A stretch of DNA of 64,000 nucleotides from CAVYXF01 sp963772335 (GCA_963772335.1 CAVYXF010000012.1:1-64000); one strand, 5' to 3'; shown: positions 34,928 through 44,393, counted from the stretch's first letter. Numbers and translations are program-made. The notes: a model not told the origin generated them from the letters alone.

Positions 34928-36169
34928 TTATTGATGGGCGCGCATCGGCGCGCCTTTAATGAGGTTATTGCGGGCTATCGAGCCGTTCGCGACGGTAAAG
35001 AACTGCGCGGCCTCGCGAAGCGGGCTGAAGACATCATCATCGGTGCCTGTCATCCAAGCCTGCGCGCCCAATTGCTCGATTTCACCAAAGAGCGCCTCGC
35101 GCCGTTCAACGTCCAGATGCGCCGCAATTTCGTCCAAAAGAAGAAGCGGCGCAATGCCGTCCCGCGCGGTTTTCAGGGCTCTCGCATGAGCGAGGATGAG
35201 CCCGATCAGCAGGGCCTTCTGCTCGCCAGTGGAGCACAGATGGCCCGGCATGTCCTTTGGCCCATGGCGGACGAGAAGATCGGCGCGATGCGGACCTTCG
35301 AGCGTGCGCCCCGCAGCGCGGTCCCGCTCGCGCATCTCGGCAAGGCGCGCCGCGTAGCTGTCCTCCACCTCGACCGCCGCCTGCCCGCGCACAGCGGCTT
35401 CCAGCCAGCCTTCGAGCGCCAGATCGGCGTGAGGGAACGGGCCTTCCGACCCGGCGCGGCTGGCGGCGATACTGCCGGCCAGCCGGTCCACGATCTCTAT
35501 CCGGCCGGCGGCGATCGCCGTGCCGGTTTCGGCCATCTGGCTCTCGATGGCCGCGAAATAGCGCTCCGACCGCTCGCCGTTCTCGAGAAGGCGGTTGCGC
35601 TGGCGCATGGCCCGCTCGAAATGGTTCAATCTGGTACGGTGCGCGTCGTCGAAACTGGCGACCATCCGGTCGAGGAAGCGCCGCCGGTCGGAGGCCGGAC
35701 CGGTAAACAGCCCATCCATAGAGGGCGTCAGCCAAAGCACCTGCACATAATCGCCAAGCGCTCCCGAGCCGCTGGCCGTCTCGCCGTCGATCCGCACCAC
35801 GCGGCCCGCGGGCGGCGCACCCGCCTCCGCCGCCTGTCCGGTGCCAAGCGCGATCATGTCGCCATCGCGATGGACGCGCGCCGCGACGCTCCAGCCACCC
35901 GGTCCGTTCAGCCGGGCCAGATCGGCATAAGCTGCCCCGCGTAGGCCGCGTCCGGGCGCCAACATGGAGACGGCTTCCAGAATGTTGGTTTTTCCGGCGC
36001 CATTGGCGCCGCTCAGGATCACCGGTTCCGACCCGAGGTTCAGCGTCGCCTGGGCATAGTTGCGAAAATCGGTAAGCGCCAGCCGGGCCAGCCAAAGACG
36101 CTGCCCCGCCATGTCGCTCCGCATCGCAACATCGGTCCGCGAGGGTGAAGCAGCCAAGACAGCTCCCAA
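34928..36169 (-). CDS. recF: DNA replication and repair protein RecF
   Basis: A 413-residue SMC-like ATPase that helps load RecA at gaps. Walker A is LSGANGAGKTNILEAVSMLA, the signature region HLCSTGEQKALLIGLILAHA and Walker B APLLLLDEIAAHLD. The N-terminal LALTDFRNYAQATLNL is the usual RecF opening. The start at 36169 adds about 19 residues before the common MAGQRLWLARL start (36112), so the true start could be either. It lies 42 nt after dnaN. Confidence 0.95.
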   Translation of the reverse strand: MGAVLAASPSRTDVAMRSDMAGQRLWLARLALTDFRNYAQATLNLGSEPVILSGANGAGKTNILEAVSMLAPGRGLRGAAYADLARLNGPGGWSVAARVHRDGDMIALGTGQAAEAGAPPAGRVVRIDGETASGSGALGDYVQVLWLTPSMDGLFTGPASDRRRFLDRMVASFDDAHRTRLNHFERAMRQRNRLLENGERSERYFAAIESQMAETGTAIAAGRIEIVDRLAGSIAASRAGSEGPFPHADLALEGWLEAAVRGQAAVEVEDSYAARLAEMRERDRAAGRTLEGPHRADLLVRHGPKDMPGHLCSTGEQKALLIGLILAHARALKTARDGIAPLLLLDEIAAHLDVERREALFGEIEQLGAQAWMTGTDDDVFSPLREAAQFFTVANGSIARNNLIKGAPMRAHQ

Positions 36170-36211
36170 TTTCGAGCGAACGGCGCCGCCTGAACGGGGG
36201 TGCCTTACTTT

Positions 36212-37330
36212 CTAAACGCGCATCGGCATCAGCACGTAAAGGGCGGAGAAGTCCTTTTCGTCCTGGATGACCGTCGGGGCGCTGGCGTCGGAAAGTTTGA
36301 ACACCGCCCGGTCGCCTTCGAACTGCGCCGCTATATCCATTAAATAGCGAGCGTTGAAGCCAATTTCCATAGGCTCACTACGGTATTCGGCGGGTAATTC
36401 CTCGGTGGCTGAGCCGGATTCCGGGTTATTCACGGAAAGCACCAGCTTGCCGGCGGAAATGTTCAGCTTGACCGCTCGGCCCTTCTCGCTGGAAAGGGTG
36501 GAAACGCGGTCAACGGCAGCCTTGAAGGCCGCGTTTTCGACCTCGAGCACCTTGTCATTGCTCTGCGGAATGACGCGCTGATAGTCCGGGAAAGTGCCGT
36601 CGATCAGCTTGGAGGTTAGAACCACATGGCCAGCGGTGAAGCGGATCTTGTTCGGCGACAGGTCGACCGTCACTGCCTCGCTATAATCGGCGAGAAGCTT
36701 GGCGACCTCGTAAACCGTTTTGCGCGGCACGATCACGCCAGGAATGCCCTTTCCGCCCTCGGGCAGGTCGACGTCCATGCGCGCAAGGCGATGCCCGTCC
36801 GTGGCGACCGCCCGCAGCCGCCAAACGCCGTCGGCTTCGGTTGCGTGCAGATAAATGCCATTCAGGTAGTAGCGGGTCTCCTCGGTCGAGATGGCGAAGC
36901 GCGTTTTCTCGATCAGCCGCGCGAGGTCATGGGCCGGCACATCGAAATGATGCGACATGCCGGAGAGGGCAAGGTCCGGGAAGTCGTCGGCGGGCAGGCA
37001 GGCGAGCAGGAAGCGCGAGGCCCCGGCGGTGAGCGACATGCGCCCATCATCGCCCTGGCGCGACAGCTCGATCTGCGCGCCATCCGGCAGCTTACGGACG
37101 ATGTCGTGCAGCGTATGGGCGGGCGCGGTGGTGCTGCCGGGGGTCACGACCTCGGCCGGCGCGCTTTCCGTCACCTCAATGTCGAGATCGGTTGCCTTGA
37201 AATGCAGGCTGTTGCCGTCCGCGCGCAAGGAGACATTGGCGAGGATGGGGATGGTGTTGCGCCGCTCGACGACGCTCGTGACATGCTGCAAGGCCTTCAG
37301 CAAGGCGCTTTTTTCGATCAGGAAACGCAT
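36212..37330 (-). CDS. dnaN: DNA polymerase III subunit beta (sliding clamp)
   Basis: A 372-residue processivity clamp. The N-terminus is MRFLIEKSALLKALQHVTSV, the first domain has VVERRNTIPILANVSLRADG, later RYYLNGIYLHATEADGVWRL and DGHRLARMDVDLPEG, and the protein ends in the usual ALYVLMPMRV. Three-domain length is normal. It lies between dnaA (276-bp gap) and recF. Confidence 0.98.
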   Translation of the reverse strand: MRFLIEKSALLKALQHVTSVVERRNTIPILANVSLRADGNSLHFKATDLDIEVTESAPAEVVTPGSTTAPAHTLHDIVRKLPDGAQIELSRQGDDGRMSLTAGASRFLLACLPADDFPDLALSGMSHHFDVPAHDLARLIEKTRFAISTEETRYYLNGIYLHATEADGVWRLRAVATDGHRLARMDVDLPEGGKGIPGVIVPRKTVYEVAKLLADYSEAVTVDLSPNKIRFTAGHVVLTSKLIDGTFPDYQRVIPQSNDKVLEVENAAFKAAVDRVSTLSSEKGRAVKLNISAGKLVLSVNNPESGSATEELPAEYRSEPMEIGFNARYLMDIAAQFEGDRAVFKLSDASAPTVIQDEKDFSALYVLMPMRV

Positions 37331-37530
37331 CGACGCACCTCTTCCGCCCCTTCAACCCGAATCGCCGTTCATGAACGGCCCACCCTATAGGCCTAGCCCG
37401 GCGTGCCCGTTAACTCAACCCGGGCAGCTTAGCGCGCCTCAGTCTCCGGTGCAAAAGCCCCATTCGCGCTGCACTGCTGGTGGGTGTCGCGCCGTGCGGC
37501 CAGCTCACATGGGGCCCTGGCGACAAACTT

Positions 37531-37555
37531 AGGTCCGGCGCGGGCAGCCGGACCT
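37531..37555 (-). terminator. Hairpin downstream of dnaA
   Basis: AGGTCCGGC, GCGGGCA, GCCGGACCT: a perfect nine-base stem 52 bp after the dnaA stop, followed on the minus strand by AAGTTTG. It could terminate or attenuate transcription between dnaA and dnaN. The rest of the 276-bp dnaA-dnaN gap shows no gene. Confidence 0.5.
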
Positions 37556-37606
37556 GTCGGCGGCGATGAACGCGGGTGGAGCGAACCCCACCCAGCAACG
37601 CGCCGA

Positions 37607-39061
37607 TTACTCTTTCAGCATGCGCTTGAGCACTTCGACCTCCTCGCGCAGTGTCGCATCGTCCTGGAGGAGCGACTCGATCTTGCGGATGGCATGCAAC
37701 ACCGTGGTATGGTCCCGCCCGCCGAAGCGCCGGCCGATCTCGGGCAGCGAGCGCGCGGTGAGCGACTTGGCGAGCCACATGCCGATCTGGCGTGGCCGCA
37801 CGATGGAGCGGTTGCGCCGCGAGGAAAGCAGATCGCCGCGGTTAACGCCGAAATGCTTCATCACCACCCGCAGGATATCGTCAATCTTAACGCGGCGCGG
37901 CTCTTTCGAGCGCACGAGGTCGCCGATGATCTGCTCGGCGGACTCTACCGTGATCGGCTGGGCGGTCAGCTGATAGGCAGCATGGACGCGGGTAATGGCG
38001 CCTTCCAGCTCGCGCCCGCTCTCGGTAAGCTGGGTGGCGAGATATTCGATCACCTGCTCGGGGATGACAAAGCCGCGATCCTGGTCGGCCTTCTCCGCCG
38101 CGCGGCGCTTCAGCACCTTGTAGCGCAGGTCATAGTCGAGGGACCCCAGCTCGGCGACCAGTCCGCCGGACAGGCGCGAGCGCATCCGGGCATCGAAGCT
38201 TTCCAGCTGCATCGGCGGGCAGTCGGCCGCGACCACCACCTGCTTGCCGCCATCGATCAGCGAGTTCAGCGTGTGGCAGAACTCCTGCTGGAAGGTGCGG
38301 CCCTGCAGGAACTCGATATCGTCGATGAGCAGGATGTCGATGGCGCGGATCTTGTCCTTGAAGGCTGGCGCCTCGCGGCTCTGCAGCGCCTCGGCGAAGG
38401 AATACATGAAGCGCTCGGCGGTGAGGTAGAGCACCTTCGCCTTGGGCTTGCGGCGCTTCACCTCCCAGGCAATGGCGTGCAGCAGATGCGTTTTGCCGAG
38501 GCCGACCTTCGCGTGAAGATAAAGCGGGTTGTAGCGCAAGGGCTGGTCCGCCACGGCCTCGGTCACCTGGAGCGCCGCGGCATGGGCCAGCCGGTTCGCC
38601 GCGCCGACCACGAAGGAGGAGAAGGTGAAGCGTGTCTCGAGCGGCGAGCCTTCAAAGCCATCCCAGCCGGTGCGTCCGTCGCGCAGCGTGCCGCCGTCTT
38701 CGCTGGGACCAGTCAGCGTCTTGGTGATCTCAGACTTCGCCGTAGGAGCAGGCCGCTCCGGGACGCGGCGCTCGATGCGCGCAGTGTCGTGCGGCTGGCG
38801 CACCCGGAATTCGAGCCGGTCGACGCTGGTAAGCTCGGCCGTGCAGCAGGCCAGCAGCCGGTCGGAGTAATGCGCCTGCAGCCAGTTGCGCAGGAATTTA
38901 GTCGGCACCGAGACCTGTACGGTGCGTCCTTCATAGGAATCGAGTTCGACGCGGCCGAACCATGAGGTGAAGACGTCTTCGCCGAGCTCTGCGCGCAGGC
39001 GGCCCTGAATACGGCGCCATTTTCCTTCGACGGCTGTCGTATCTAATTCGAGAGTGGTCAC
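37607..39061 (-). CDS. dnaA: Chromosomal replication initiator protein DnaA
   Basis: A 484-residue AAA+ initiator. Domain I (WRRIQGRLRAELGEDVFTSW), a variable linker (about 90-140), the AAA+ domain with Walker A VGLGKTHLLHAI (187-198) and Walker B DILLIDDIEFLQGR, and the C-terminal DNA-binding domain with RFGGRDHTTVLHAIRKIE are all present. Length is normal for alphaproteobacteria. The ATG is followed upstream by a 111-bp gap to a small unknown gene. It opens the dnaA-dnaN-recF-gyrB series. Confidence 0.98.
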   Translation of the reverse strand: MTTLELDTTAVEGKWRRIQGRLRAELGEDVFTSWFGRVELDSYEGRTVQVSVPTKFLRNWLQAHYSDRLLACCTAELTSVDRLEFRVRQPHDTARIERRVPERPAPTAKSEITKTLTGPSEDGGTLRDGRTGWDGFEGSPLETRFTFSSFVVGAANRLAHAAALQVTEAVADQPLRYNPLYLHAKVGLGKTHLLHAIAWEVKRRKPKAKVLYLTAERFMYSFAEALQSREAPAFKDKIRAIDILLIDDIEFLQGRTFQQEFCHTLNSLIDGGKQVVVAADCPPMQLESFDARMRSRLSGGLVAELGSLDYDLRYKVLKRRAAEKADQDRGFVIPEQVIEYLATQLTESGRELEGAITRVHAAYQLTAQPITVESAEQIIGDLVRSKEPRRVKIDDILRVVMKHFGVNRGDLLSSRRNRSIVRPRQIGMWLAKSLTARSLPEIGRRFGGRDHTTVLHAIRKIESLLQDDATLREEVEVLKRMLKE

Positions 39062-39172
39062 TGGTATACCCCGCTAAATTACTGTTCGCCGGCGCAATGC
39101 CACGCGAATACCTTCACGCCGTCTCTTGCTGGACGGCTGTCGTCATGCTGGTTATTGCTGCTTGGGCGGTTG

Positions 39173-39655
39173 CTAAGCCGCTTTTGACCGCAACGGGATC
39201 AGCACCGCGGTTTTTTGCGGCTCCCGATCCGGAAGAATGGCGGTCATGATCAGAGCCTTCCTGGCTGCCCGGCCATCATGGCCGTTCGCCAGAACGCTTT
39301 TTGAGAGCGTCTTCTGAGAGCTCTGACAGTAGGCCGGCAGCGCAGCGCTGAGGGCCTGCTCGGCGGCAACACATTCGACGCCGCGTGTGCGCCATGCCGC
39401 TAAAATGGATAGGTCATAAAATTGATCGCAAATCTGCCGGGCGAGAGCGCGATAGTCCAGAACTGCCAAGCTGTCGCGCCAATTCGAAATTTCTTCGCCT
39501 GGCTCGCTGTCGCCGGACAGCAAAACGCTGCTCGTCAGCTTCGCGTGGGTGGACTTCGTCTGGTCCTTCGTCGTGCTGCGGGCTTTGGTCCAAGCCCATG
39601 CAACACTGCGCTGGCGGCGTTCAACCACCTGCTTTCGGTCTAGCCCGCTAAACAT
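39173..39655 (-). CDS. Unknown 160-residue protein between rpsT and dnaA
   Basis: I do not recognise a family. The ATG at 39655 has an excellent AGGAGG site five bases upstream, which argues that it is real. The protein is basic at the N-terminus (DRKQVVERRQRSVAWAWTKA), has a central helical stretch SLAVLDYRALARQICDQFYD then LSILAAWRTRGVECVAAEQA, and a C-terminus rich in Lys and Arg. No signal peptide or TM segment is apparent. It is encoded just upstream of dnaA on the same strand and might share its promoter, so a role linked to replication control is possible but unproven. Confidence 0.65.
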   Translation of the reverse strand: MFSGLDRKQVVERRQRSVAWAWTKARSTTKDQTKSTHAKLTSSVLLSGDSEPGEEISNWRDSLAVLDYRALARQICDQFYDLSILAAWRTRGVECVAAEQALSAALPAYCQSSQKTLSKSVLANGHDGRAARKALIMTAILPDREPQKTAVLIPLRSKAA

Positions 39656-40181
39656 CAAAACCTCCTGCTCGCCGACCAGTTCTCATCTCACTCTTCCGGA
39701 AAACGCCGCACAACACGGAAGAGAAGCGCCGAGAACAGTCTCCTTATTGCCCACAATACATTCGACAAAGTCATTCCAAGCGTCCGCAAATGCCACTTTG
39801 CGAACGTCAAGAAATGGCGATACGCATTACAAAGGAAAAATATCAGGAGGGGAAAACCATCCCCGTTCGGATAAGTGGAACTATACACGCCCTTCCCTCT
39901 GGTTGCAATGTCAGGCCCGGCACGTAGGCCTGAAGGGCGAGAATAGCACAGGCGGGAGGATTGGTTGCAGCGACTCAGCATTTTGCAAGTAACTCTTTGA
40001 AAACAATCACCTTTTCGCGCAGGTCCGAGTCGCCTTATTGCGTATGGGGGTCAACACAATTCCGCCTTCTAGTCGCAATTTTTTACTTGATTGCCCTAAA
40101 GCTGCTTTATCAATCTTAGGTTGCATTTCCCTAATAAAGGGTTAACGCATTGATTCAACATTAATTTCAAGTGGATTGGAC
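39656..40181. other. AT-rich intergenic region upstream of the unknown gene and dnaA
   Basis: About 520 bases without a gene. The part from roughly 40060 to 40180 is conspicuously AT-rich for this genome (runs such as CAATTTTTTACTTGATTG and CATTAATTTCAAG). Two GANTC sites are present, GAGTC near 40026 and GATTC near 40151, the latter next to GTTAAC. I found no convincing DnaA boxes (best is TTGCCCACA, two mismatches). It probably contains promoters for the downstream gene and dnaA; an origin function is not demonstrated. Confidence 0.45.
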
Positions 40182-40214
40182 AAAAACGAAACGCCCGGCC
40201 AAAGGTCGGGCGTT
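40182..40214 (-). terminator. Intrinsic terminator of rpsT
   Basis: AACGCCCGGCC, AAA, GGTCGGGCGTT forms an 11-base stem with one G-T type mismatch, 45 bp after the rpsT stop. On the minus strand it is followed by TTCGTTTTTG, giving a classic hairpin plus T-rich tail. Confidence 0.85.
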
Positions 40215-40259
40215 GCATGATCGCAACAGCAGGGCAAAAGCAGCACGCTGCCTTGCTGC

Positions 40260-40526
40260 TCAGGCTCCGAGCGCGTGGATTCGCGCCGAGAGCCGCGAGA
40301 TTTTCCGGGAAGCGGTATTCTTATGTAAAATGCCCTTCTGCGAGCTGCGCATCAGCTCAGGCTGGGCATCGCGCAGGGCACTCTCCGCGGCGTTTTTATC
40401 GCCGGTCGCGATCGCCTCTTCGACCTTGCGCACGAAAGTGCGCATACGGCTGCGTCTTGCCTTATTAATTGCTGTGCGCCGCGCCGTCACACGGGCGGCC
40501 TTTTTGGCGGATTTGGTATTGGCCAT
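40260..40526 (-). CDS. rpsT: 30S ribosomal protein S20
   Basis: An 88-residue basic helical protein binding 16S rRNA early in small-subunit assembly. The start MANTKSAKKAARVTARRTAI and the end GILHKNTASRKISRLSARIH match bacterial S20 over its full length. It is monocistronic, with its own terminator, and marks the upstream side of the dnaA region as in many Hyphomicrobiales. Confidence 0.98.
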   Translation of the reverse strand: MANTKSAKKAARVTARRTAINKARRSRMRTFVRKVEEAIATGDKNAAESALRDAQPELMRSSQKGILHKNTASRKISRLSARIHALGA

Positions 40527-40723
40527 TCGTAAAACCTTGGCTTAAGGGAACAGACACTCTCCCATGCAGGGCCGAATCGGCGTGCCGACATTTGCGGGAC
40601 CCGGGCGGCTGGGAGTGGAAACGTGGTTGCGTGTATAGCGCTCGTCCCCTATGAGGTCAATTGGAGAAGGTCGTCCAAGCCGTTCCGTGCCGGGTAAAAT
40701 CCTCAAAAAGCATTGCAGCGATC

Positions 40724-41731
40724 ATGAAGGTTCTCGTCACCGGCGCGGCCGGGTTCATCGGCTTCTTCATCGCCAGGGCGCTCCTCAACCGCGGCGATCA
40801 GGTTGTCGGGCTCGACAACCTGAATGATTATTACGATCCGGCGCTGAAACAGGCGCGTCTCGCGCAGCTCCAGGGGCGTAACGGCTTTCATTTCATCAAA
40901 GCCGATCTCGCCGACCGCGACGCTATCGCGTCCGTTTTTGCCGTCGAAAAGCCCGATCGCGTGGTACATCTGGCGGCCCAGGCGGGAGTGCGCTATTCAC
41001 TCGATCATCCGCACGCTTATGTCGCCTCGAACCTCACCGGTTTTCTCAATGTGCTCGAAGGCTGCCGGCACCACGCTCGCGGCCATCTGGTGTTCGCCTC
41101 GTCATCCTCGGTCTATGGCGCCAACACCGCCATGCCGTTCAGTGTCCATGACGGCGCCGACCACCCGTTCTCGCTTTATGGCGCGACGAAGAAATCTAAC
41201 GAGGTGACGGCGCACAGCTACGCCCATCTTTATGGCATCCCGACGACGGGATTGCGGTTCTTCACCGTCTACGGCCCCTGGGGGCGGCCGGACATGGCCC
41301 CGTTCAGCTTCACCGCCAAAATTCTGGCCGGCGCGCCGATCGACGTGTTCAACAACGGCCAGCATGCCCGCGATTTTACCTATATCGATGATATCGTGGA
41401 GGGCGTGGTCCGTGTGCTGGACCGCGTGCCGGAGCCGAATCCGGACTGGGACAGCGCCCGGCCCGATCCTGCCACCTCAGCCGCGCCTTACCGGCTCTAC
41501 AATATCGGCAACAACCAGCCGGTCGAGCTGATGGATTTCATCGCCGCAATCGAGGCTGCGACAGGCCGCGAGGCGGTGAAGAACTTCCTGCCGATGCAGC
41601 CCGGCGATGTGCTCGCCACCTATGCCGATGTCGATGACCTCGCCCGCGATGTCGGTTTCGCGCCGAAGACGCCAATCGGGGAAGGTATGCGCCGGTTCGT
41701 GTCCTGGTATCGCGAGTTTTATAAGGTCTAA
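40724..41731 (+). CDS. NAD-dependent epimerase, UDP-glucuronate 4-epimerase-like
   Basis: A 335-residue extended SDR. The N-terminal MKVLVTGAAGFIGFFIARAL binds NAD, and the catalytic Ser/Tyr/Lys lie in FASSSSVYGANT and SLYGATKKSNEVTAHSYAHL. LDNLNDYYDPALKQARLAQL and FTVYGPWGRPDMAPFSFTAK are typical of UDP-glucuronate/UDP-galacturonate 4-epimerases (LpsL/WbpP-like), making galacturonic acid donors for LPS or exopolysaccharide. The ATG at 40724 is chosen because the NAD fold starts there; the open frame extends 21 codons upstream without support. Confidence 0.88.
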   Translation: MKVLVTGAAGFIGFFIARALLNRGDQVVGLDNLNDYYDPALKQARLAQLQGRNGFHFIKADLADRDAIASVFAVEKPDRVVHLAAQAGVRYSLDHPHAYVASNLTGFLNVLEGCRHHARGHLVFASSSSVYGANTAMPFSVHDGADHPFSLYGATKKSNEVTAHSYAHLYGIPTTGLRFFTVYGPWGRPDMAPFSFTAKILAGAPIDVFNNGQHARDFTYIDDIVEGVVRVLDRVPEPNPDWDSARPDPATSAAPYRLYNIGNNQPVELMDFIAAIEAATGREAVKNFLPMQPGDVLATYADVDDLARDVGFAPKTPIGEGMRRFVSWYREFYKV

Positions 41732-41751
41732 CCCTGCCCGCAGGCCTTCCC

Positions 41752-41966
41752 AAAGCCCCCTCACCCGGCCGCCTTCGGCGTCCGTCCCCTCCCGCGAGGG
41801 GAGAGGGCTATGCGGTGCCCAGCTGAAGCGTCCTGCCCAACGCAACGGGAGCTAAAAGCGGACTCTGCGATCGTTGCTATGGCTCATTCAAGCGCAGGGA
41901 GCAGCCCTCTTCCTTCGCGGGAGAGGGCGGCAGACGGCGCAGCCGTGAGCCGGGTGAGGGGGCTTT
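41752..41966. repeat. Long-armed inverted repeat, REP-like
   Basis: AAAGCCCCCTCACCCGG (41752-41768) is perfectly inverted at 41950-41966. Inside are further CCCTCTCCC-type blocks, for example CCCCTCCCGCGAGGGGAGAG near 41786-41805. It lies between convergent ends of the epimerase gene and the enoyl-CoA hydratase gene. A related CCCTCTCCCC/GGGGAGAGGG palindrome occurs at 53252-53311, suggesting a genome-wide intergenic repeat family. Confidence 0.75.
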
Positions 41967-41996
41967 TGCCGGCCTCACCAACGGCGAAGCCTCTGC

Positions 41997-42770
41997 CTAA
42001 CGGTGGGTGAACTCGGCTTTGCGCTTCTCGACGAAGGCGGCCATGCCCTCCTTCTGGTCGGCGGTGGAGAACAGCGCCTGGAACAGCCGCCGCTCGAATC
42101 GCACGCCTTCCGTCAGCGTCGTCTCGAAGCCCCGGTTCACGGCTTCCTTGGCAGCCAGTGCGGCCGGCAGTGACATATTGGCGACCACCTCCGCCGCCTT
42201 CACCGCCTCGATCAGCAGGTCGGCGGCGGGCACAACACGAGAAACCAGGCCGCAGCGCTCGGCTTCGGCGGCATCCATCATCCGGCCGGTGAGGCAGAGG
42301 TCCATGGTCTTGGCCTTGCCGATAGAGCGCGCGAGACGCTGCGTGCCGCCGGAGCCAGGGATGACGCCGAGATTGATCTCTGGCTGACCGAATTTGGCAT
42401 TATCGGCAGCGATGATGAAATCGCACATCAGCGCCAGCTCGCACCCGCCTCCCAGTGCATAGCCTGCAACCGCGGCGATCACCGGCTTGCGGCAGCGGGA
42501 AAGCCGCTCCCAGGGCTCGATGAAGTCCTTCTTGTAGACATCGATGAACTCATAAGAGCGCATCTCCTTGATGTCGGCACCGGCGGCGAAGGCCTTTTGT
42601 GAGCCGGTCAGCACCACGCAGCCGATGCCGTCATCGTCGCTGAAATCGTCGAGCGCGGCGTTCATTTCGGAGATCAGCTTGGCGTTCAGCGCATTCAGCG
42701 CCTCGGGCCGGTTGAGGGTGATGATGCCGACGCGGCCGCGCTTTTCGAGAAGGATGGTGTCATAGGCCAT
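41997..42770 (-). CDS. Enoyl-CoA hydratase
   Basis: A 257-residue crotonase-fold enzyme hydrating 2-enoyl-CoA. The oxyanion hole region is FAAGADIKEM and AVAGYALGGGCELALMCDF; the two catalytic Glu are in GGGCELALMCDF and FGQPEINLGVIPGSGGTQRL, both present, as expected for a true hydratase. The C-terminal helix AFVEKRKAEFTHR is standard. It follows mutM by 15 nt on the minus strand and is probably co-transcribed. Confidence 0.94.
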   Translation of the reverse strand: MAYDTILLEKRGRVGIITLNRPEALNALNAKLISEMNAALDDFSDDDGIGCVVLTGSQKAFAAGADIKEMRSYEFIDVYKKDFIEPWERLSRCRKPVIAAVAGYALGGGCELALMCDFIIAADNAKFGQPEINLGVIPGSGGTQRLARSIGKAKTMDLCLTGRMMDAAEAERCGLVSRVVPAADLLIEAVKAAEVVANMSLPAALAAKEAVNRGFETTLTEGVRFERRLFQALFSTADQKEGMAAFVEKRKAEFTHR

Positions 42771-42785
42771 GGGGTGCTCCGGACG

Positions 42786-43667
42786 TTATTTCTGGCAGGA
42801 GGGACAATAGAATGTCGAGCGGCCGTTTTGAACCACGCGTTCGATCACGCCGCGGCAGCCCTTTCCCGGGCAGGGCTCGCCTTCGCGGCCATAGACGCAG
42901 AATCTGTGCTGGAAGTAGCCGAGCGAGCCGTCGGCCTGGCGGTAGTCGCGCAAGGACGACCCGCCCGCAGCGATGGCATCCTTGAGCACCGCGGGTATCG
43001 CTTCGGCGAGCTTGCGCGCGCCGGCGCTCGCCGCTCCCGATTTGGTGGCCAACACCGAAGCCGGCCGGAACGGCGACAGCCGCGCGCGATAGAGCGCCTC
43101 GCAGACATAGATGTTGCCGAGGCCCGCAATGACCCGCTGGTCGAGTAGAAAAGCCTTTAGTGACTGGGTGCGTCCGGCCGCGCGCTTAGCCAGAAATTCC
43201 GGCGTCAGCGCGCCGTCAAGCGGCTCGACGCCGAGCCCCTTGAAGAGCGGGTGCCGCTCCAATCCGCCCGGCTCGATCAGCGTCATGTAGCCGAAGCGTC
43301 GCGCATCGGTGTAGCGGATCACCGCGCCGTTGCTCATCGTGAAGACTACATGCTCATGCTTGCGCTCTTGGGTGGCGTCGTGGACGAACTCGCCGGGGAT
43401 TATGGTCTCCCTGCCCTTCTCGATGATAAAGCGCCCGCTCATGCCAAGATGCATCGCCAGCACCTCGCCGTCATCGAGTGAGGCGAGGAGATATTTGGCG
43501 CGGCGGCCCAGATGCTGGACGCGGCGTCCCTTGAGCTGCTTGGCAAAATCCTTTGGAAACGGGAAGCGCAGGTCAGGGCGGCGCTGCTCGACCTTGGCGA
43601 AGCGCGCGCCCTCCAGCACGGGCGCCAGGCCGCGCCTGACGGTCTCGACTTCGGGAAGCTCGGGCAT
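42786..43667 (-). CDS. mutM: Formamidopyrimidine-DNA glycosylase
   Basis: A 293-residue base-excision repair enzyme removing 8-oxoguanine. The catalytic N-terminal Pro-Glu is in MPELPEVETVRRGL, the helix-two-turn-helix region has DQRVIAGLGNIYVCEALYRA, and the C-terminal zinc finger is CVYGREGEPCPGKGCRG with YCPSCQK. All key residues are present. It is the first gene of a two-gene unit with the enoyl-CoA hydratase. Confidence 0.97.
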   Translation of the reverse strand: MPELPEVETVRRGLAPVLEGARFAKVEQRRPDLRFPFPKDFAKQLKGRRVQHLGRRAKYLLASLDDGEVLAMHLGMSGRFIIEKGRETIIPGEFVHDATQERKHEHVVFTMSNGAVIRYTDARRFGYMTLIEPGGLERHPLFKGLGVEPLDGALTPEFLAKRAAGRTQSLKAFLLDQRVIAGLGNIYVCEALYRARLSPFRPASVLATKSGAASAGARKLAEAIPAVLKDAIAAGGSSLRDYRQADGSLGYFQHRFCVYGREGEPCPGKGCRGVIERVVQNGRSTFYCPSCQK

Positions 43668-43913
43668 AGGCTCGGTTTTTCACGTTTGCCCAGACCATAG
43701 CAGCGCCGCCGCTCGAATTAGCAAGCGCAATTTCGCTTAAGGCCGCGCCGCTGATGCCAAACGTCACGGCTTCGGCGCAAATGCCTCCTAAAGCGTTAGT
43801 CCTCTGTAGAGCCGCTTGCGCGCGGCGCAACACCGCCTAGAGATTGTCTGACAGGCTGGGCGGATGTTACAGCCGCCCGGGATAGCCGGCATTCACCGCA
43901 AAGGAGGACCATT

Positions 43914-44276
43914 ATGGGCAATCCCTTCGTTCATATCGAACTCAACACGACCGATCCCGCAAAGGCCAAATCGTTCTTCGGCCAGCTGTTCGACTGGGAG
44001 CTGCAGGACATGGACATGGGCGACATGACCTACACCACGATCCGGGTCGGCGAGGGCACGGGGGGAGGCATGATGAAGCACCCGATGCCCGGCCAGCCGT
44101 CGGTCTGGGTCCCCTATGTGCTGGTCGACAACGTCGAGACCTCGACCAAGAAGGCGCGCTCGCTCGGCGCCACGGTTATCAAGGAGAAGACCGAGGTGCC
44201 GAATATGGGCTGGTTCAGCATCATCCTCGACCCGACCGGCGCCGCGCTCGGCCTGTGGGAGACCAAGGCCCAATAA
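43914..44276 (+). CDS. VOC-family protein, single module
   Basis: A 120-residue vicinal-oxygen-chelate protein. The two beta-alpha-beta-beta-beta modules open with FVHIELNTTDPAKAKSFFGQ and VPYVLVDNVETSTKKARSLG, and end with FSIILDPTGAALGLWE. The first metal ligand His is in VHIELNT and the last Glu in LGLWET. AAAGGAGGACC lies just before the ATG. Related short VOC proteins act in aldehyde detoxification or have no known reaction; the specific function is open. Confidence 0.85.
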   Translation: MGNPFVHIELNTTDPAKAKSFFGQLFDWELQDMDMGDMTYTTIRVGEGTGGGMMKHPMPGQPSVWVPYVLVDNVETSTKKARSLGATVIKEKTEVPNMGWFSIILDPTGAALGLWETKAQ

Positions 44277-44393
44277 GCAACCGGCCGCGGATCGAGCCCA
44301 GCCCGCGGATATCTGAGCTGGCACTCGATCCGCGTTCTGGCCCACGCCGTTGTGCGCAGGGCTATCGGTCCGCTCGCCTTAGACTGGCCCGTC

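Noticed and set aside
39656..40181. Chromosomal replication origin
   Set aside because: The region is AT-rich and next to dnaA, but no convincing DnaA boxes were found; the gene context alone does not prove an origin.
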